Shown here piece after piece: positions 1 through 9,200 of a DNA stretch of 33,763 bases. Position 1 is the first letter of the stretch; each line of letters starts with the position of its first letter. Origin of the DNA: an uncultured Clostridia bacterium. Its GTDB lineage: Bacteria; Bacillota; Clostridia; Oscillospirales; Acutalibacteraceae. Position numbers and translations under genes: made by a program. The stretch lies in contig CALWDJ010000024.1 in NCBI GenBank assembly GCA_944376655.1, positions 1 to 33,763 on the forward strand. The letters are read 5' to 3'. The notes beneath the pieces were generated by a model. It saw only the letters and a program-made list of their open reading frames with translations, searched no databases and was not told where the DNA came from.

Positions 1-100
1 ACTGATGGAGAGAACTAAGGGATATTTACTTTTCAATGATAGCCGAAAAACCCCGTAAAATCAAGGTTTTTCAGAGGCGAGCTTCCAAAAAGGGCATTCG

Positions 101-392
101 TTTTCGAGTCAAGTGTCAAAAAAAGAACTTGGCGGAATTTGACGGAAGATAAAATACCTTAACCGATCCCCCGCAATCCCCGTGATTGCGGGATTTTTTG
201 CACCTGAAATCTTCCGAAGCACCGCCGCTATTCGGGTCGCGGATTTTTCTCATGATATAGCAGTTCTAATCAAAATCCAATGAAAATGCTTAGAACTCTG
301 CATAGAAATAACCCTGTTTTGGCCCAAAAATCACCCATTTGGCAGTGCATCACAGAGACGGAGTTACGCCGCACAACACCAAAAGTCGTTTG
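101..392. repeat. Left copy of a 292-bp direct repeat that brackets the sugar locus
   Basis: This stretch aligns without gaps to 31811-32102, at a constant offset of 31710 bp. By hand count there are about 31 mismatches in 292 positions, roughly 89% identity. It contains, in order, the last 19 codons and TAA (160-162) of a conserved reading frame, a terminator hairpin (170-199), and an 8-bp inverted repeat AGTTCTAA/TTAGAACT (262-269 and 290-297) that is unchanged in both copies. Homology seems to stop sharply at 101; past 392 it may continue after a short indel. It could be a dispersed genomic repeat, a remnant of a mobile element, or a recombination flank of the locus. The repeat is directly visible; its origin is not. 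Confidence 0.9.
170..199 (+). terminator. Rho-independent terminator inside the left repeat
   Basis: A perfect 9-bp stem CCCGCAATC/GATTGCGGG (170-178 and 184-192) with loop CCCGT is followed by ATTTTTT. It starts 8 nt after a TAA that ends the frame conserved between the two repeat copies, so it probably terminates a gene lying mostly upstream of this window, or one that is now decayed. Confidence 0.8.
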
Positions 393-511
393 CTTTAAAA
401 TAGTAAACAAGAAAAATAGGCATGTGTTTTTGAATTATTGCTGTGATTATCATAATAAAATTTAAATTGTGATTTTAGCACAGTTTACAACTGTTTTTAT
501 TTATCTGAACG
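393..511. other. Short AT-rich gap downstream of the GH20 gene
   Basis: No credible gene is visible here. A weak 6-bp inverted repeat, ACAGTT-TAC-AACTGT at 480-494, is followed on the plus strand by TTTTATTTAT. In the direction of the GH20 gene it is not followed by a T run. It may be a poor terminator for plus-strand transcripts, or chance. Nothing else in the stretch stands out. Confidence 0.3.
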
Positions 512-2128
512 TCAGTTGACGCCATGTGAAATCACACCGACTGTAAAAGTCCTGTACCATGATTGGAAAGAAACAGGTCCTTTGTAGAAATTTTCTCCCC
601 CGCCGTAAGCGTCAAGAAGTTTTTCGTCAAGTTCGTCAATATGATCTATTTTTCCGTCTTTTAAAAGAATGAGTCTGTCACGGCAGTTTTCTACGCGCTT
701 TATCAGTCCTCCGATTCTTGAGTCCTGTATTTCAAAGCCCTGAGCCTTATTTTCAATAAACCACTGTTCTCTGTACGCTTTGTAAAATGCGTTGAGCCTC
801 TTTATCAGCAGCTTGTATTTATCTATAAGCGCATTCAGTTCATCTGTATTGCGCTCCGCATATATTCTGCGGGTCTCTTGCCCTATATTCGCCTTAACGG
901 CTAAAGCATCGCAAAGAGCATGCATTGTGCTGAATAAAAAGCCCCATTCGGAGTTTTTCTTTAAAAGGGAAAGCTTTCTGGCGCATTTTGCAAATAACTC
1001 AGCCTCATCGCCGTTAAGCGTACTGTCGAAAATTCCCGCAAACGGGTCATTGTAGAGTAAATATTTTTCGGGGTTCCTTACATCTCTGCCTTTGTTTGGT
1101 CCGTCCGGCAGATCAAGCAGTATAAAGCGGTCATAAGAAATTCCGAATTTTTCCTTGAATTTTCGTTTTATGTCACCCATATTATAGTTTCCCTTTGCAT
1201 ACTCAGACGCGGCAAACAAAGAGGGCAGAACCGAGAATCGGGAGCATTCTCCGCCGTCATCGCCCCACAGAGTGAGGAAAATATTTTTAATCCCGTGTTC
1301 TTCACAGCTTTTAAATGCGCTTTTTGTTGTTTTTAAGGAAAAATCGTTGTTCGGAGCGAATCCCTGCCATGTCCACAGTCCTCCGGCAAACCAGATGTCA
1401 TCACTGAGCAGGGTATGACTTTCAAGCATTTTATCGTAGTGCTTTTTATCGGTTGAATAATAATCCCAGTACACAAGCTGAACATTGTCCGGTATTTTAT
1501 TCTTTATCTCTTGGCTGAAGCTGACATTGTCGTAATAGTTTCCGCCGGTCATAAGACGGAAAAACATATCCGACCACATTATAAGGGTAAATCCGTATTT
1601 TTTACCGATTTCGGAAACCATGCTCAGATGTTCTAAAAGCAGTCCGGAGCGGTCGGCAGTGCCGTGCAAATCAAAATATCTGCCTCTGCCGATATTGTGT
1701 GCCTCGTCCATGCCTATGTTTATTATCTTTGTTGTAAGACATTCGGAGAGTGTGGAAAACATTTTATCAATGAGTTTATAAACATTATCGTCTCCGGCAA
1801 GCAGAATATCGTCTATGTCGAACATTGATGAATAGCACGGCCATCTTTTAATCGCGTTAAGATGCGCTAAAGTCTGGATACACGGTATCAGCTCCATACC
1901 TTTGCTTATTGCGTAGGCGTCAATTTCCTTAAGTTCGGCTTTTGAATATCTGCCGCGCAGGTAACCGAAATACGGGTTATCGTCTACCTCGTATGTATCT
2001 TCAGTATAGAGCATTACGGTGTTATAACCTAACGATGATGTTATGTCAATCCATTTTTTCAGAGCAGAAACACTCATAACAGCGTTTCTTGAGCAGTCTA
2101 TCATTGTTCCGAGTCTTTGCATTTTCAT
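512..2128 (-). CDS. GH20-type beta-N-acetylhexosaminidase, cytoplasmic
   Basis: Predicted to remove terminal beta-linked N-acetylhexosamine from imported oligosaccharides. The 538-residue product has no signal peptide. The N-terminal two thirds look like a TIM barrel, and the motif NIGMDEAHNIG places the adjacent Asp-Glu pair typical of GH20 at D141-E142. In that family the Glu is the acid/base and the Asp positions the substrate acetamido group. A helical C-terminal third follows. The frame stays open upstream, but ATG at 2128 is the likely start because AAAGGGGA lies just before it and the longer version would run through the end of the regulator gene. It lies 31 bp downstream of the AraC-family gene and is probably cotranscribed with it. 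The GH20 fold and family are fairly certain; exact specificity is not, since some relatives act on other hexosaminides. Confidence 0.82.
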   Translation of the reverse strand: MKMQRLGTMIDCSRNAVMSVSALKKWIDITSSLGYNTVMLYTEDTYEVDDNPYFGYLRGRYSKAELKEIDAYAISKGMELIPCIQTLAHLNAIKRWPCYSSMFDIDDILLAGDDNVYKLIDKMFSTLSECLTTKIINIGMDEAHNIGRGRYFDLHGTADRSGLLLEHLSMVSEIGKKYGFTLIMWSDMFFRLMTGGNYYDNVSFSQEIKNKIPDNVQLVYWDYYSTDKKHYDKMLESHTLLSDDIWFAGGLWTWQGFAPNNDFSLKTTKSAFKSCEEHGIKNIFLTLWGDDGGECSRFSVLPSLFAASEYAKGNYNMGDIKRKFKEKFGISYDRFILLDLPDGPNKGRDVRNPEKYLLYNDPFAGIFDSTLNGDEAELFAKCARKLSLLKKNSEWGFLFSTMHALCDALAVKANIGQETRRIYAERNTDELNALIDKYKLLIKRLNAFYKAYREQWFIENKAQGFEIQDSRIGGLIKRVENCRDRLILLKDGKIDHIDELDEKLLDAYGGGENFYKGPVSFQSWYRTFTVGVISHGVN

Positions 2129-2159
2129 TTGAATATCCCCTTTACAAAATAAGATTATT

Positions 2160-3032
2160 TCATTTAATATCATCGTCGGATAAATCCGAGGGTGAATGCT
2201 CCATATCATATGCCGCGGAATGTGTAAGCACATATTTTCTGAATGAAGATGGCGAACGGTGATAAACCGAGTTGAACTGACGGATGAAATTGCACAGATC
2301 ATTGAAGCCGCAGGCGGTTTTAATGCTTTCAACGCTCATATTTGTTGTTCTTAAAAGATTTGCCGCATGGTTTATGCGGTACTGTTTTAAGTACTGCTGC
2401 GGCGACATATCTATCGTTTCTTTGAAATAACGGAATATCTGGCTGCGGCTTAAATTGAATTCTTCCGACAGGCTTTCAACTGTTATATTTTCGGCAAAAT
2501 GCTCTTCAATAAATTTAATAATTTCATTTATGAGCTTTGACTGCTTGTATGAAACGCTGAAGCTCGGATTTATATACGAGAATATCTCGTACATTTTTGA
2601 TATGGCCATAAAATCGTTGCCGCGTTCACCGTAATATTCCACCATTTCCTCAATGCATTTTCTTGTTTTGTTTATGCTCGTAAAATTGAAAAGATTGTTG
2701 AAAGCCGAGAGACCGCGGTAGGAGATAATCATATTGCTGTATTCTCCCGAGAAACCGAACCATCCGTATTCCCACGGGTCAGAGTCATCGGCGTAATATT
2801 TTGCGGAAACTCCGGTGGGAATAAGAAATCCCTGACCGGCGTTTAGCGCTACCGTGTTATCAAAAATTTCAAGGTGCCCTTTTCCGGAATATATGAAATG
2901 TATCAGATTATGATCCCTTATAACCGGACCGAAGCCGTGTCCGGGAGCGCAGTCCTCAAATCCGCACTGCACAAGAAATAGGGAAGGGTTTATATTAAAG
3001 TCTTTATTTATGGAATAGCGGTGTACAAACAT
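2160..3032 (-). CDS. AraC/XylS-family transcriptional regulator
   Basis: A 290-residue sugar-responsive regulator, probably the local activator. Residues 1-110 form a cupin-like ligand domain, with the pattern LNAGQGFLIPTGV and then DPWEYGWFGFSG that is common in Clostridial AraC proteins. Residues about 184-285 carry two helix-turn-helix motifs: LSEEFNLSRSQIFRYFKE, then the signature around SVESIKTACGFNDLCNFIRQF. ATG 3032 was chosen because GAGG lies about 13 nt upstream and the product then begins at the conserved domain; an in-frame extension to 3101 adds only hydrophobic residues of low credibility. It is divergent from the 28-kb sugar array across a 266-bp intergenic region with phased direct repeats, the usual arrangement for local AraC control. 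The family is certain; the ligand and activator role are inferred. Confidence 0.92.
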   Translation of the reverse strand: MFVHRYSINKDFNINPSLFLVQCGFEDCAPGHGFGPVIRDHNLIHFIYSGKGHLEIFDNTVALNAGQGFLIPTGVSAKYYADDSDPWEYGWFGFSGEYSNMIISYRGLSAFNNLFNFTSINKTRKCIEEMVEYYGERGNDFMAISKMYEIFSYINPSFSVSYKQSKLINEIIKFIEEHFAENITVESLSEEFNLSRSQIFRYFKETIDMSPQQYLKQYRINHAANLLRTTNMSVESIKTACGFNDLCNFIRQFNSVYHRSPSSFRKYVLTHSAAYDMEHSPSDLSDDDIK

Positions 3033-3193
3033 TGGGAGTCCCGTCCTCAAATAATGAATTATTAAGACAAGTAAAATATGGCAAAAATAGAAAAACAACA
3101 TATTTTTTGTTGATTATTTGAAAAAATAATGCTTAATACAAAGGTATTCTACATCAAATACAGAAAAAAATCAATATAAAATAAATTATTTAA

Positions 3194-3222
3194 TGCAACA
3201 TAATGCAAAGTATTTGCAACAT
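3194..3222 (+). promoter_or_regulatory. Candidate AraC-type operator: phased TGCAA repeats
   Basis: The exact 8-mer TGCAACAT occurs at 3194-3201 and 3215-3222, 21 bp apart. A third TGCAA lies at 3204-3208, so the three cores begin at 3194, 3204 and 3215, about one helical turn apart. The promoter-proximal copy touches the proposed -35 hexamer at 3222. AraC-family activators often bind direct half-sites 21 bp apart with one abutting the -35. The repeats are seen; binding by the divergent regulator is inferred. Confidence 0.55.
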
Positions 3223-3251
3223 TGATATATTGTAAAAAATGCGGCTATAGT
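3222..3251 (+). promoter_or_regulatory. Candidate sigma-70-type promoter of the 28-kb array
   Basis: TTGATA (3222-3227) and TATAGT (3246-3251) are separated by 18 bp. The transcript would start around 3258, some 40 nt before the first gene. The -35 departs from consensus and overlaps the proposed operator by one base, as expected of an activator-dependent promoter. Confidence 0.5.
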
Positions 3252-3298
3252 TTAAACTGTAATTAGCAAATTTGAACAAAGGAGATAATAGAACGGTT

Positions 3299-4444
3299 AT
3301 GAATAAGTTCGGTTTCAAATTTATAAGTATATTTATTGTCATAGCCATGCTTCTTTCAGCTGTCGCGTGCGGAGATGAATCGGAAACAAAAGTTGTCAAA
3401 AAGAAGAAAGTTATTGACCGCTATCATGAGGCGGAAAGCTCTTCTGATGAGAGTACGTCTTCCGATGACAGTGCTTCGGGTTCGGGCGACGATTACATAA
3501 GTATCCCGTCGGGAGGAAGCGATTCTTCGGACGATACGTCGTCTGATAACAGCAGCGAGAGCCTTCCGCTGTATGAGGTCGACCTGGACGGAAAGGGATA
3601 TTCGGACGCTGACGCCAGAATAGGTATGGGGCTCTATCATTATTACCTCGGCGACTGGAATGAAGCATTCGGCGATATGTACGGCGAAGAAATGAGCTTT
3701 ATGAATACGAGCTTTTGTGACGCCGGTTCGGCTATGCTCGCAAAAGAAAATAACAGCGTGGTATGGATCGGTCCGGGAGAAGCATTTGACGACAGGAATG
3801 CTCTTGTTTTCAAAGCCGGCTTTGAGGAACAGCTTGAGATGACGGTACAGGCATATAAGGATGCAGGTTTATGGGATTCGGTCGCAGGCTTCCATTTCGA
3901 CGAGCCGTGCCTTAAATATACCGGCGAACAGTTTAAGGTTCTTACAAAATATCTCGCGGAAACATATCCAAATAAGCGCATATACCCGGTTGTATCCGTT
4001 TATGAAATACGCAATAACGCTCCTGCCGGAACGTTAGTAGGCGAGATGAGCTACGAAAATTACGGATACGTTACCGATATCGGATTTGACTGGTACGGTT
4101 CTGCGGATATCAACGAGCACAGAACCCTTCTCAACGAAATGAAAGAAAAGATCGGCAGAAGCGATGTGAGAATCTGGTTTTTCCCCTGTACCTCAAAGGC
4201 GTATGCGAATCAGGACGAGGATTATATGATAGAGCATCTCAATATGTGCTACGATTTACTTAAAGAGCAGGAAAATCCCGGCGGGCTTATGCTTTATACC
4301 TGGACCACATACGGAACACAGACAGGACTTCATGAGCTGCTTGATCCCAATCTCGGAAATTACCAAAGGCTTGCGGCACGTATAGTTGAAATAGGAAAAG
4401 AAATAAACTCAAATCCGTACAGATACAATAAACCAAAAAACTGA
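3299..4444 (+). CDS. Lipoprotein with an unrecognised glycosidase-like domain (GHx copy A)
   Basis: I do not recognise the family. The 381-residue product has a lipoprotein signal with the lipobox Cys at residue 24, a Ser/Asp-rich linker to about residue 95, and a domain of about 270 residues. That domain has landmarks shared with two other proteins in this window: AGFHFDEP (D201, E202), YVTDIGFDWY (D264), RIWFFP, GGLMLYTW near residue 328, and a C-terminal EIGKE. Acidic residues after short hydrophobic strands, alternating with helices, suggest a TIM-barrel glycosidase with E202 or D264 as candidate catalytic residues. It would sit on the outer face of the membrane. ATG 3299 follows AAAGGAG by 14 nt, an unusually long gap; an in-frame TTG at 3272 lies before that ribosome site and is unlikely. 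It is the first gene after the regulated promoter. The lipoprotein call is strong; hydrolase function is inference. Confidence 0.75.
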   Translation: MNKFGFKFISIFIVIAMLLSAVACGDESETKVVKKKKVIDRYHEAESSSDESTSSDDSASGSGDDYISIPSGGSDSSDDTSSDNSSESLPLYEVDLDGKGYSDADARIGMGLYHYYLGDWNEAFGDMYGEEMSFMNTSFCDAGSAMLAKENNSVVWIGPGEAFDDRNALVFKAGFEEQLEMTVQAYKDAGLWDSVAGFHFDEPCLKYTGEQFKVLTKYLAETYPNKRIYPVVSVYEIRNNAPAGTLVGEMSYENYGYVTDIGFDWYGSADINEHRTLLNEMKEKIGRSDVRIWFFPCTSKAYANQDEDYMIEHLNMCYDLLKEQENPGGLMLYTWTTYGTQTGLHELLDPNLGNYQRLAARIVEIGKEINSNPYRYNKPKN

Positions 4445-4460
4445 AAAGGAGAATGATAAT

Positions 4461-6176
4461 ATGAAGAAAAGAATAGCGGCGCTTCTGCTGTCAGTCGGTA
4501 TTATATGCACTGCCGCGGGATGCGGCGGAACAAAAGAAGATACTTCTTCGATAATCTGGGAATATGAATACAATGATATTTATGAGAGCGGAGAGTCCAC
4601 AGGCAGCGGCAACACTTCGTCAAACAGCTCGTCGGGCTCGGGTAATTCTATCGGGGTTGATGATAATTACCAGCATAATACCGGTACTGAGAATCTTGAG
4701 GGTAATACATATCTTTCCGGTTTTCCGATTGTAAAGGACAAGGAAAAAATCACCATAATGGCGGTTACGCGCTCTGATGTCGGCGATATAACCAACTCTG
4801 ATTTTACAAAGACATATTCTAAGCTCACAAATATGGATATTGAGTGGCAGCTTGTAACTGAGGGCGCCGCGAGACAGAGAGTAACGCTCGCTTTGCAGAG
4901 CGGAAACCTTCCGGATCTCATAGCGCTTGGCAGCAGCTATGTTACAAACGATGATATATTGCGTTACGGCCCTGAGGGTACAATGGTTGAGATTACAAAG
5001 TCAATGCTCGAAAAATGGGCGCCGAACGTCAAGGCGACCTACGATAAGTATCCGGAAGCGTGGGATTACACCAATGTTGACGGCAAGATGTATACAATAG
5101 CCTCGTTTTTCGCGGATTTCCCGTACGGTCAGCATTTTCTGTGGGTGAGAACCACCTGGCTTGACAAGCTGGGGCTTGGCATACCGAAGAATATGAACGA
5201 GTTCTACGATATGCTGAAGGCTTTCAAAAACAATGACCCGAACGGCAACGGACAGAAAGACGAGATACCGTACGCCACATGGAGTGACAGCGGATTTGTC
5301 ACCACTCCGTGGGGTATTTTAGGTAATTCGATAGAATTTGATAACAGCGGCAAGGCGGTATGCTCATATACAACTTCAAATATGAAAAACGCCCTTACCT
5401 TCTGGAACCGCGTATTTAAGGAAGGACTTGTGGACAAAGACTCCATAAACAACTGGACAGGTGACAACGCCGCTTTCAAATCCCTTATATCCGGCGGAAA
5501 GGTCGGCGCGTTCTGGTGGGGTTATCCTTCTGAAATGTCAGACAGTCTGCTCAAGGAATATACCGCTATACCGTGGCCTACCTCGGGTACGGACAACGGC
5601 AATTTCCCGAGCGTAGCGGTTAATATTAGTCAGATGGTTCAGCCGATAGGCTTTATTATCACCAATAAATGCAAAAACGTGCCGGCGGCTCTCCGATTTA
5701 TTGATTATCTCTACACCAATGACGGATATATGCTTAAGGCTTTCGGAAACGAGGGCGGAATATACGATAAAGTAGACGATAATACATATAAGCTGAACGG
5801 CAAAACAGCTGAGCAGAGCACGCTCGGTCCTAACTGGACCGTAATGGCAAGGCATTTTCTTGTGGATGCCGAACTGGTTTCAGATAAGTCACTTCTTAAT
5901 CAGAAGCGTGATGCGTGTAATGAACAGCTTGCGAGTATATACAGCTCACAGGGTCAGAAGATTATTCCGAACGCTCTGAAGAGCAAAACGGAAAATCAGG
6001 ACATAAAGCGTTACAGCACATATTTTGATACCCTGTATGGAAAGAAATACTTGTTTATAAAAGGCGACCTTAACCTCGGAAGCGACTGGACGGCGCTTCA
6101 GAATGATATCAGCGCCAAGGGCCTTTCAAATTATCTTAAATCGTATCAGACATTTTATGACAGAGTAAACAAATAA
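4461..6176 (+). CDS. Sugar ABC transporter substrate-binding lipoprotein, LipO-like type
   Basis: A 571-residue extracellular binding protein for an oligosaccharide importer. The lipobox TAAGC puts the lipidated Cys at residue 21, followed by a Ser/Gly linker. The two-lobed solute-binding domain covers about residues 90-570. It has the DPNGNGQKDEIP loop around residues 257-268, typical of large Clostridial and Bacillus LipO/YtcQ-type binding proteins, and the late hinge segment GFIITNKCKNVPAALRFIDYLY. AAAAGGAG precedes ATG 4461 and the gene starts 16 bp after the GHx lipoprotein. No permease is adjacent: both permease pairs lie more than 10 kb downstream, so its partner is unclear. Proteins of this class usually work with LplB/YtcP-type permeases. 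Confidence 0.92.
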   Translation: MKKRIAALLLSVGIICTAAGCGGTKEDTSSIIWEYEYNDIYESGESTGSGNTSSNSSSGSGNSIGVDDNYQHNTGTENLEGNTYLSGFPIVKDKEKITIMAVTRSDVGDITNSDFTKTYSKLTNMDIEWQLVTEGAARQRVTLALQSGNLPDLIALGSSYVTNDDILRYGPEGTMVEITKSMLEKWAPNVKATYDKYPEAWDYTNVDGKMYTIASFFADFPYGQHFLWVRTTWLDKLGLGIPKNMNEFYDMLKAFKNNDPNGNGQKDEIPYATWSDSGFVTTPWGILGNSIEFDNSGKAVCSYTTSNMKNALTFWNRVFKEGLVDKDSINNWTGDNAAFKSLISGGKVGAFWWGYPSEMSDSLLKEYTAIPWPTSGTDNGNFPSVAVNISQMVQPIGFIITNKCKNVPAALRFIDYLYTNDGYMLKAFGNEGGIYDKVDDNTYKLNGKTAEQSTLGPNWTVMARHFLVDAELVSDKSLLNQKRDACNEQLASIYSSQGQKIIPNALKSKTENQDIKRYSTYFDTLYGKKYLFIKGDLNLGSDWTALQNDISAKGLSNYLKSYQTFYDRVNK

Positions 6177-6278
6177 GCATTTTCCTTACGGCACTGAAAC
6201 TCGCCGGTGCCAAATATTGAGGCGCTGGTGAGCCCGATATCTGCGCATTTAAAAATATCAGTAAAGGAAAGATTAATA

Positions 6279-9200
6279 ATGAAAAATATGAAAATTTTCC
6301 GCAGATGGCTTTCTTTGATACTTTCAGTTGCGTTGCTTGTTTCAGCTGTACCGTCGCTTTTTGCCTCTGCCGCGGCTGACGGTCAGGATACCACAGTACT
6401 TTTTGACGGCACATATATGGGCTGGTTCACCGGAACCGACAATAATTCTTATACAGTTCGTATTGGAACACCGGGAATCCTCGAAGGCAAAGATGTACTC
6501 CGCATTACCGCCCAGGAATATAAGGAAGGGTGGAATGAGCTTTACCTTAATTCCAAAACCTTTTCCGAAAGCGGAATCACCGATACTTCTTCGCTTAAAA
6601 CTATTTCGTTTTTTGTAAAAACCGATGAGAATATGGGCGCTTTAAGTCTTAAGTTAAGCGATGTCAAGAACGACAGAAATCCTTATGAAGCAGTTCTCAA
6701 AACCGGAAAATATTATTTGCTTAATACTGAAAGCAATTATGTAACTGCCGCAATGCTCAATGACGGTTATGTGAATATTCCGGGCGGCTTTACCGGATAT
6801 GTCGTATACGACCTTACGACCTGCGATCAGGCACAGGTGACGGCGTTAATGAATCTTGATTTCGGAAGCATGCGCCTCTGGTTCCCATCGGCGTCTGAAA
6901 ATGAGCTTGATACCTCGTGGTATTTCGGCGAGCTCGCTGTCAGTGTAAAAGACGCCGTGACATTTATGGCAGACTATACGTCCGTATCCGCGGTTTCATA
7001 CAGGATACACTCGGGCGATAAGGTTGAAAATTGGGACGGTTCAGTGCAGAGCGCCACAGGCGTGGATGGTATTTTGGACGGTCAGAAGGTAGTAAGCCTT
7101 ACCTTCACGCAAGGCGGCTGGAAGCATGTCTATACCGGAGGATTATCACTCAGTCAAGCGGGGGTAAATGCCGGCGATGTAAAGGGAATGTCCGTATTTA
7201 TAAAGACGGACGAAAAATATGACCAGAGCATCCGTTTCAGCAATTGTAAAGAGTCAGCCGCTCAATATGATTATGCAAATTCGCCGGTTATTCTTTACGA
7301 TATAAACAGCGGTGTGGTTTTAAAGCTTACATCAAACGGTTCCGGCTGCGTGACGATTCCCGCCGGCTTTACCGGATATATGATATATGATTTTGTAAAC
7401 GCTGATTCTACAATCGTAAATAATATCCTTACAGGTAATGGCGGCTTTTCACCGCTCAGATTCAGCGCTGATTTAGGAAATATAAGCGAGCCGCAGACCC
7501 TTTACTTCGGCGATATGAGAGTATGGACCGCCGGAAATACTTCTCAGATGCTCGGTATTTTTGCCGCGGAATCCGGCACCGGCGCGGTTTCATACAGGAT
7601 ACACTCGGGCGATAAAACAGGCACCGTATGGGACAGCCCTGTCAAACAAACAGCCGAGACCGGTGTCGAAGGTGTTTTGGACGGTCAGAAGGTAGTAAAG
7701 CTCACCTTTAAAGATTTCGGATGGCTGCAGCATTATACAGGCGGTTTAAGTCTCACAGCCGCCGGAATAGCGGCTGACGATGTAAAGGCGATATCCGTAT
7801 TTATAAAGGTGGACGAAAAATATGATCAGAATATCCGTTTCGGAAATTATTCCGGGAGCGGACCAAACGCTTGGAAAGAATTTAATTATATAAATTCACC
7901 CGTTATTCTTTATGATATTAACAGCGGAGCGGTTTTAAATCTTACATCAAACGGCTCCGGCTGTGTGACGGTTCCCGCCGGCTTTACCGGTTATATGATT
8001 TATGATTTAAGAAACGAAAAAGCCAATGCGGAGGCGGTGGAAAATCTGCTTACCAAGAATGACGGTCTCTCGCCTCTGAGATTTGGCGCTGTTTTTGATA
8101 AAAAAGAAGATCAAACTTTTGAAGATCAGACCTTTTACTACGGTGATATGAGAGTATGGACCGTGGGCGACGGTATGTCGGCGGCAGCTGCTCTCGGCGC
8201 TGACCTTGAAGCTTATAATTCCGACAGCATAACAGTGCTTGATATGGAAGGAACCGGCACATATAATTACACGAAAGCACCGATTGCTTTCAATACCGAA
8301 ACGGTAGACGGAGTTTCTCCGGATGGTACGGCGCTCAAGCTGACAGAAGCGGGAAGTGAGAACCCCTATCCGTTAGCATGGCACGATTTCCCGGAGGTGG
8401 CTAACCTTTCTGAAATGAAGGCGATTTCCTTCTGGGTAAAGGCGCCCGGCGGGCTGCCTGATACCAATTTCCATTTCTGCGGCGAAGGCTACGGTTTCAC
8501 CGGCACTGTTACTACTGTAAATACTGCGACCGGCGAGGTAGGCGTAAAATATGAGCAGACTAAGCTGTCTCTGCCTGCCGGATTTGAGGGTTATGTTATT
8601 TTTGATTTGGAAACCGCGGTTTTCAATAAAACCTATGGAGGCGACGCCGGTACTTATACATGGCAAACGCTTGTAGGGGATAGAAAAAATTCAGCTTTAG
8701 GCTTCTACTATCATCCCGAAAACTTCCGCGGTGGAGTGCTCTATCTTGACTCATTTACATATCATACCGATGCAGATGCGGCGGCAGAAACGCTTTCGTC
8801 AGCCTCTCTTGCCGGCGATGTGAACAATGACGGCGTGACCGATCTTCTTGATCTTATAAGGGCTAAAAAATATCTTGCCGGCACCGAAGAAACAATAAAT
8901 TACTTTAACGCTAAGTTCACATATGAAATAGGATATTCGATAGCTGATCTTGCGGCTTTAAGAAAGCTGCTTTTGGGTCAGGAGACAGCGCAGCCGGAGG
9001 GCGTTTATGTACCGGCAGCGCTCAATAAGACAGGCGCCGCAATTTTCCATATGACAGTTGATGAATGGAACTATTCCGGTTCTGATGTCAGTGAAGAGCT
9101 ATTTATAAACAACTACGGTACATATGACAGCGTTGATTTGAAAGCTATAAAGTTAAAGGGCGGAGTTTCCTGGCTTCAGCTTTCAACTCCTGCTTTTGCG

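Noticed and set aside
280-465. Small reading frame of 61 codons within and past the left repeat
   Set aside because: Most differences from the right repeat change the amino acid, the frame ends differ, and there is no ribosome site.
2129-2332. N-terminal extension of the GH20 gene by 68 codons
   Set aside because: It overlaps the end of the regulator gene, has no family similarity, and a good ribosome site directly precedes ATG 2128.
3033-3101. N-terminal extension of the AraC-family gene by 23 codons
   Set aside because: The added residues are hydrophobic and unlike the family; the conserved domain begins just after ATG 3032.
6989-7615. CRISPR-like repeat from the duplicated 33-bp segment
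   Set aside because: Only two copies 594 bp apart inside an open reading frame; this is module duplication.
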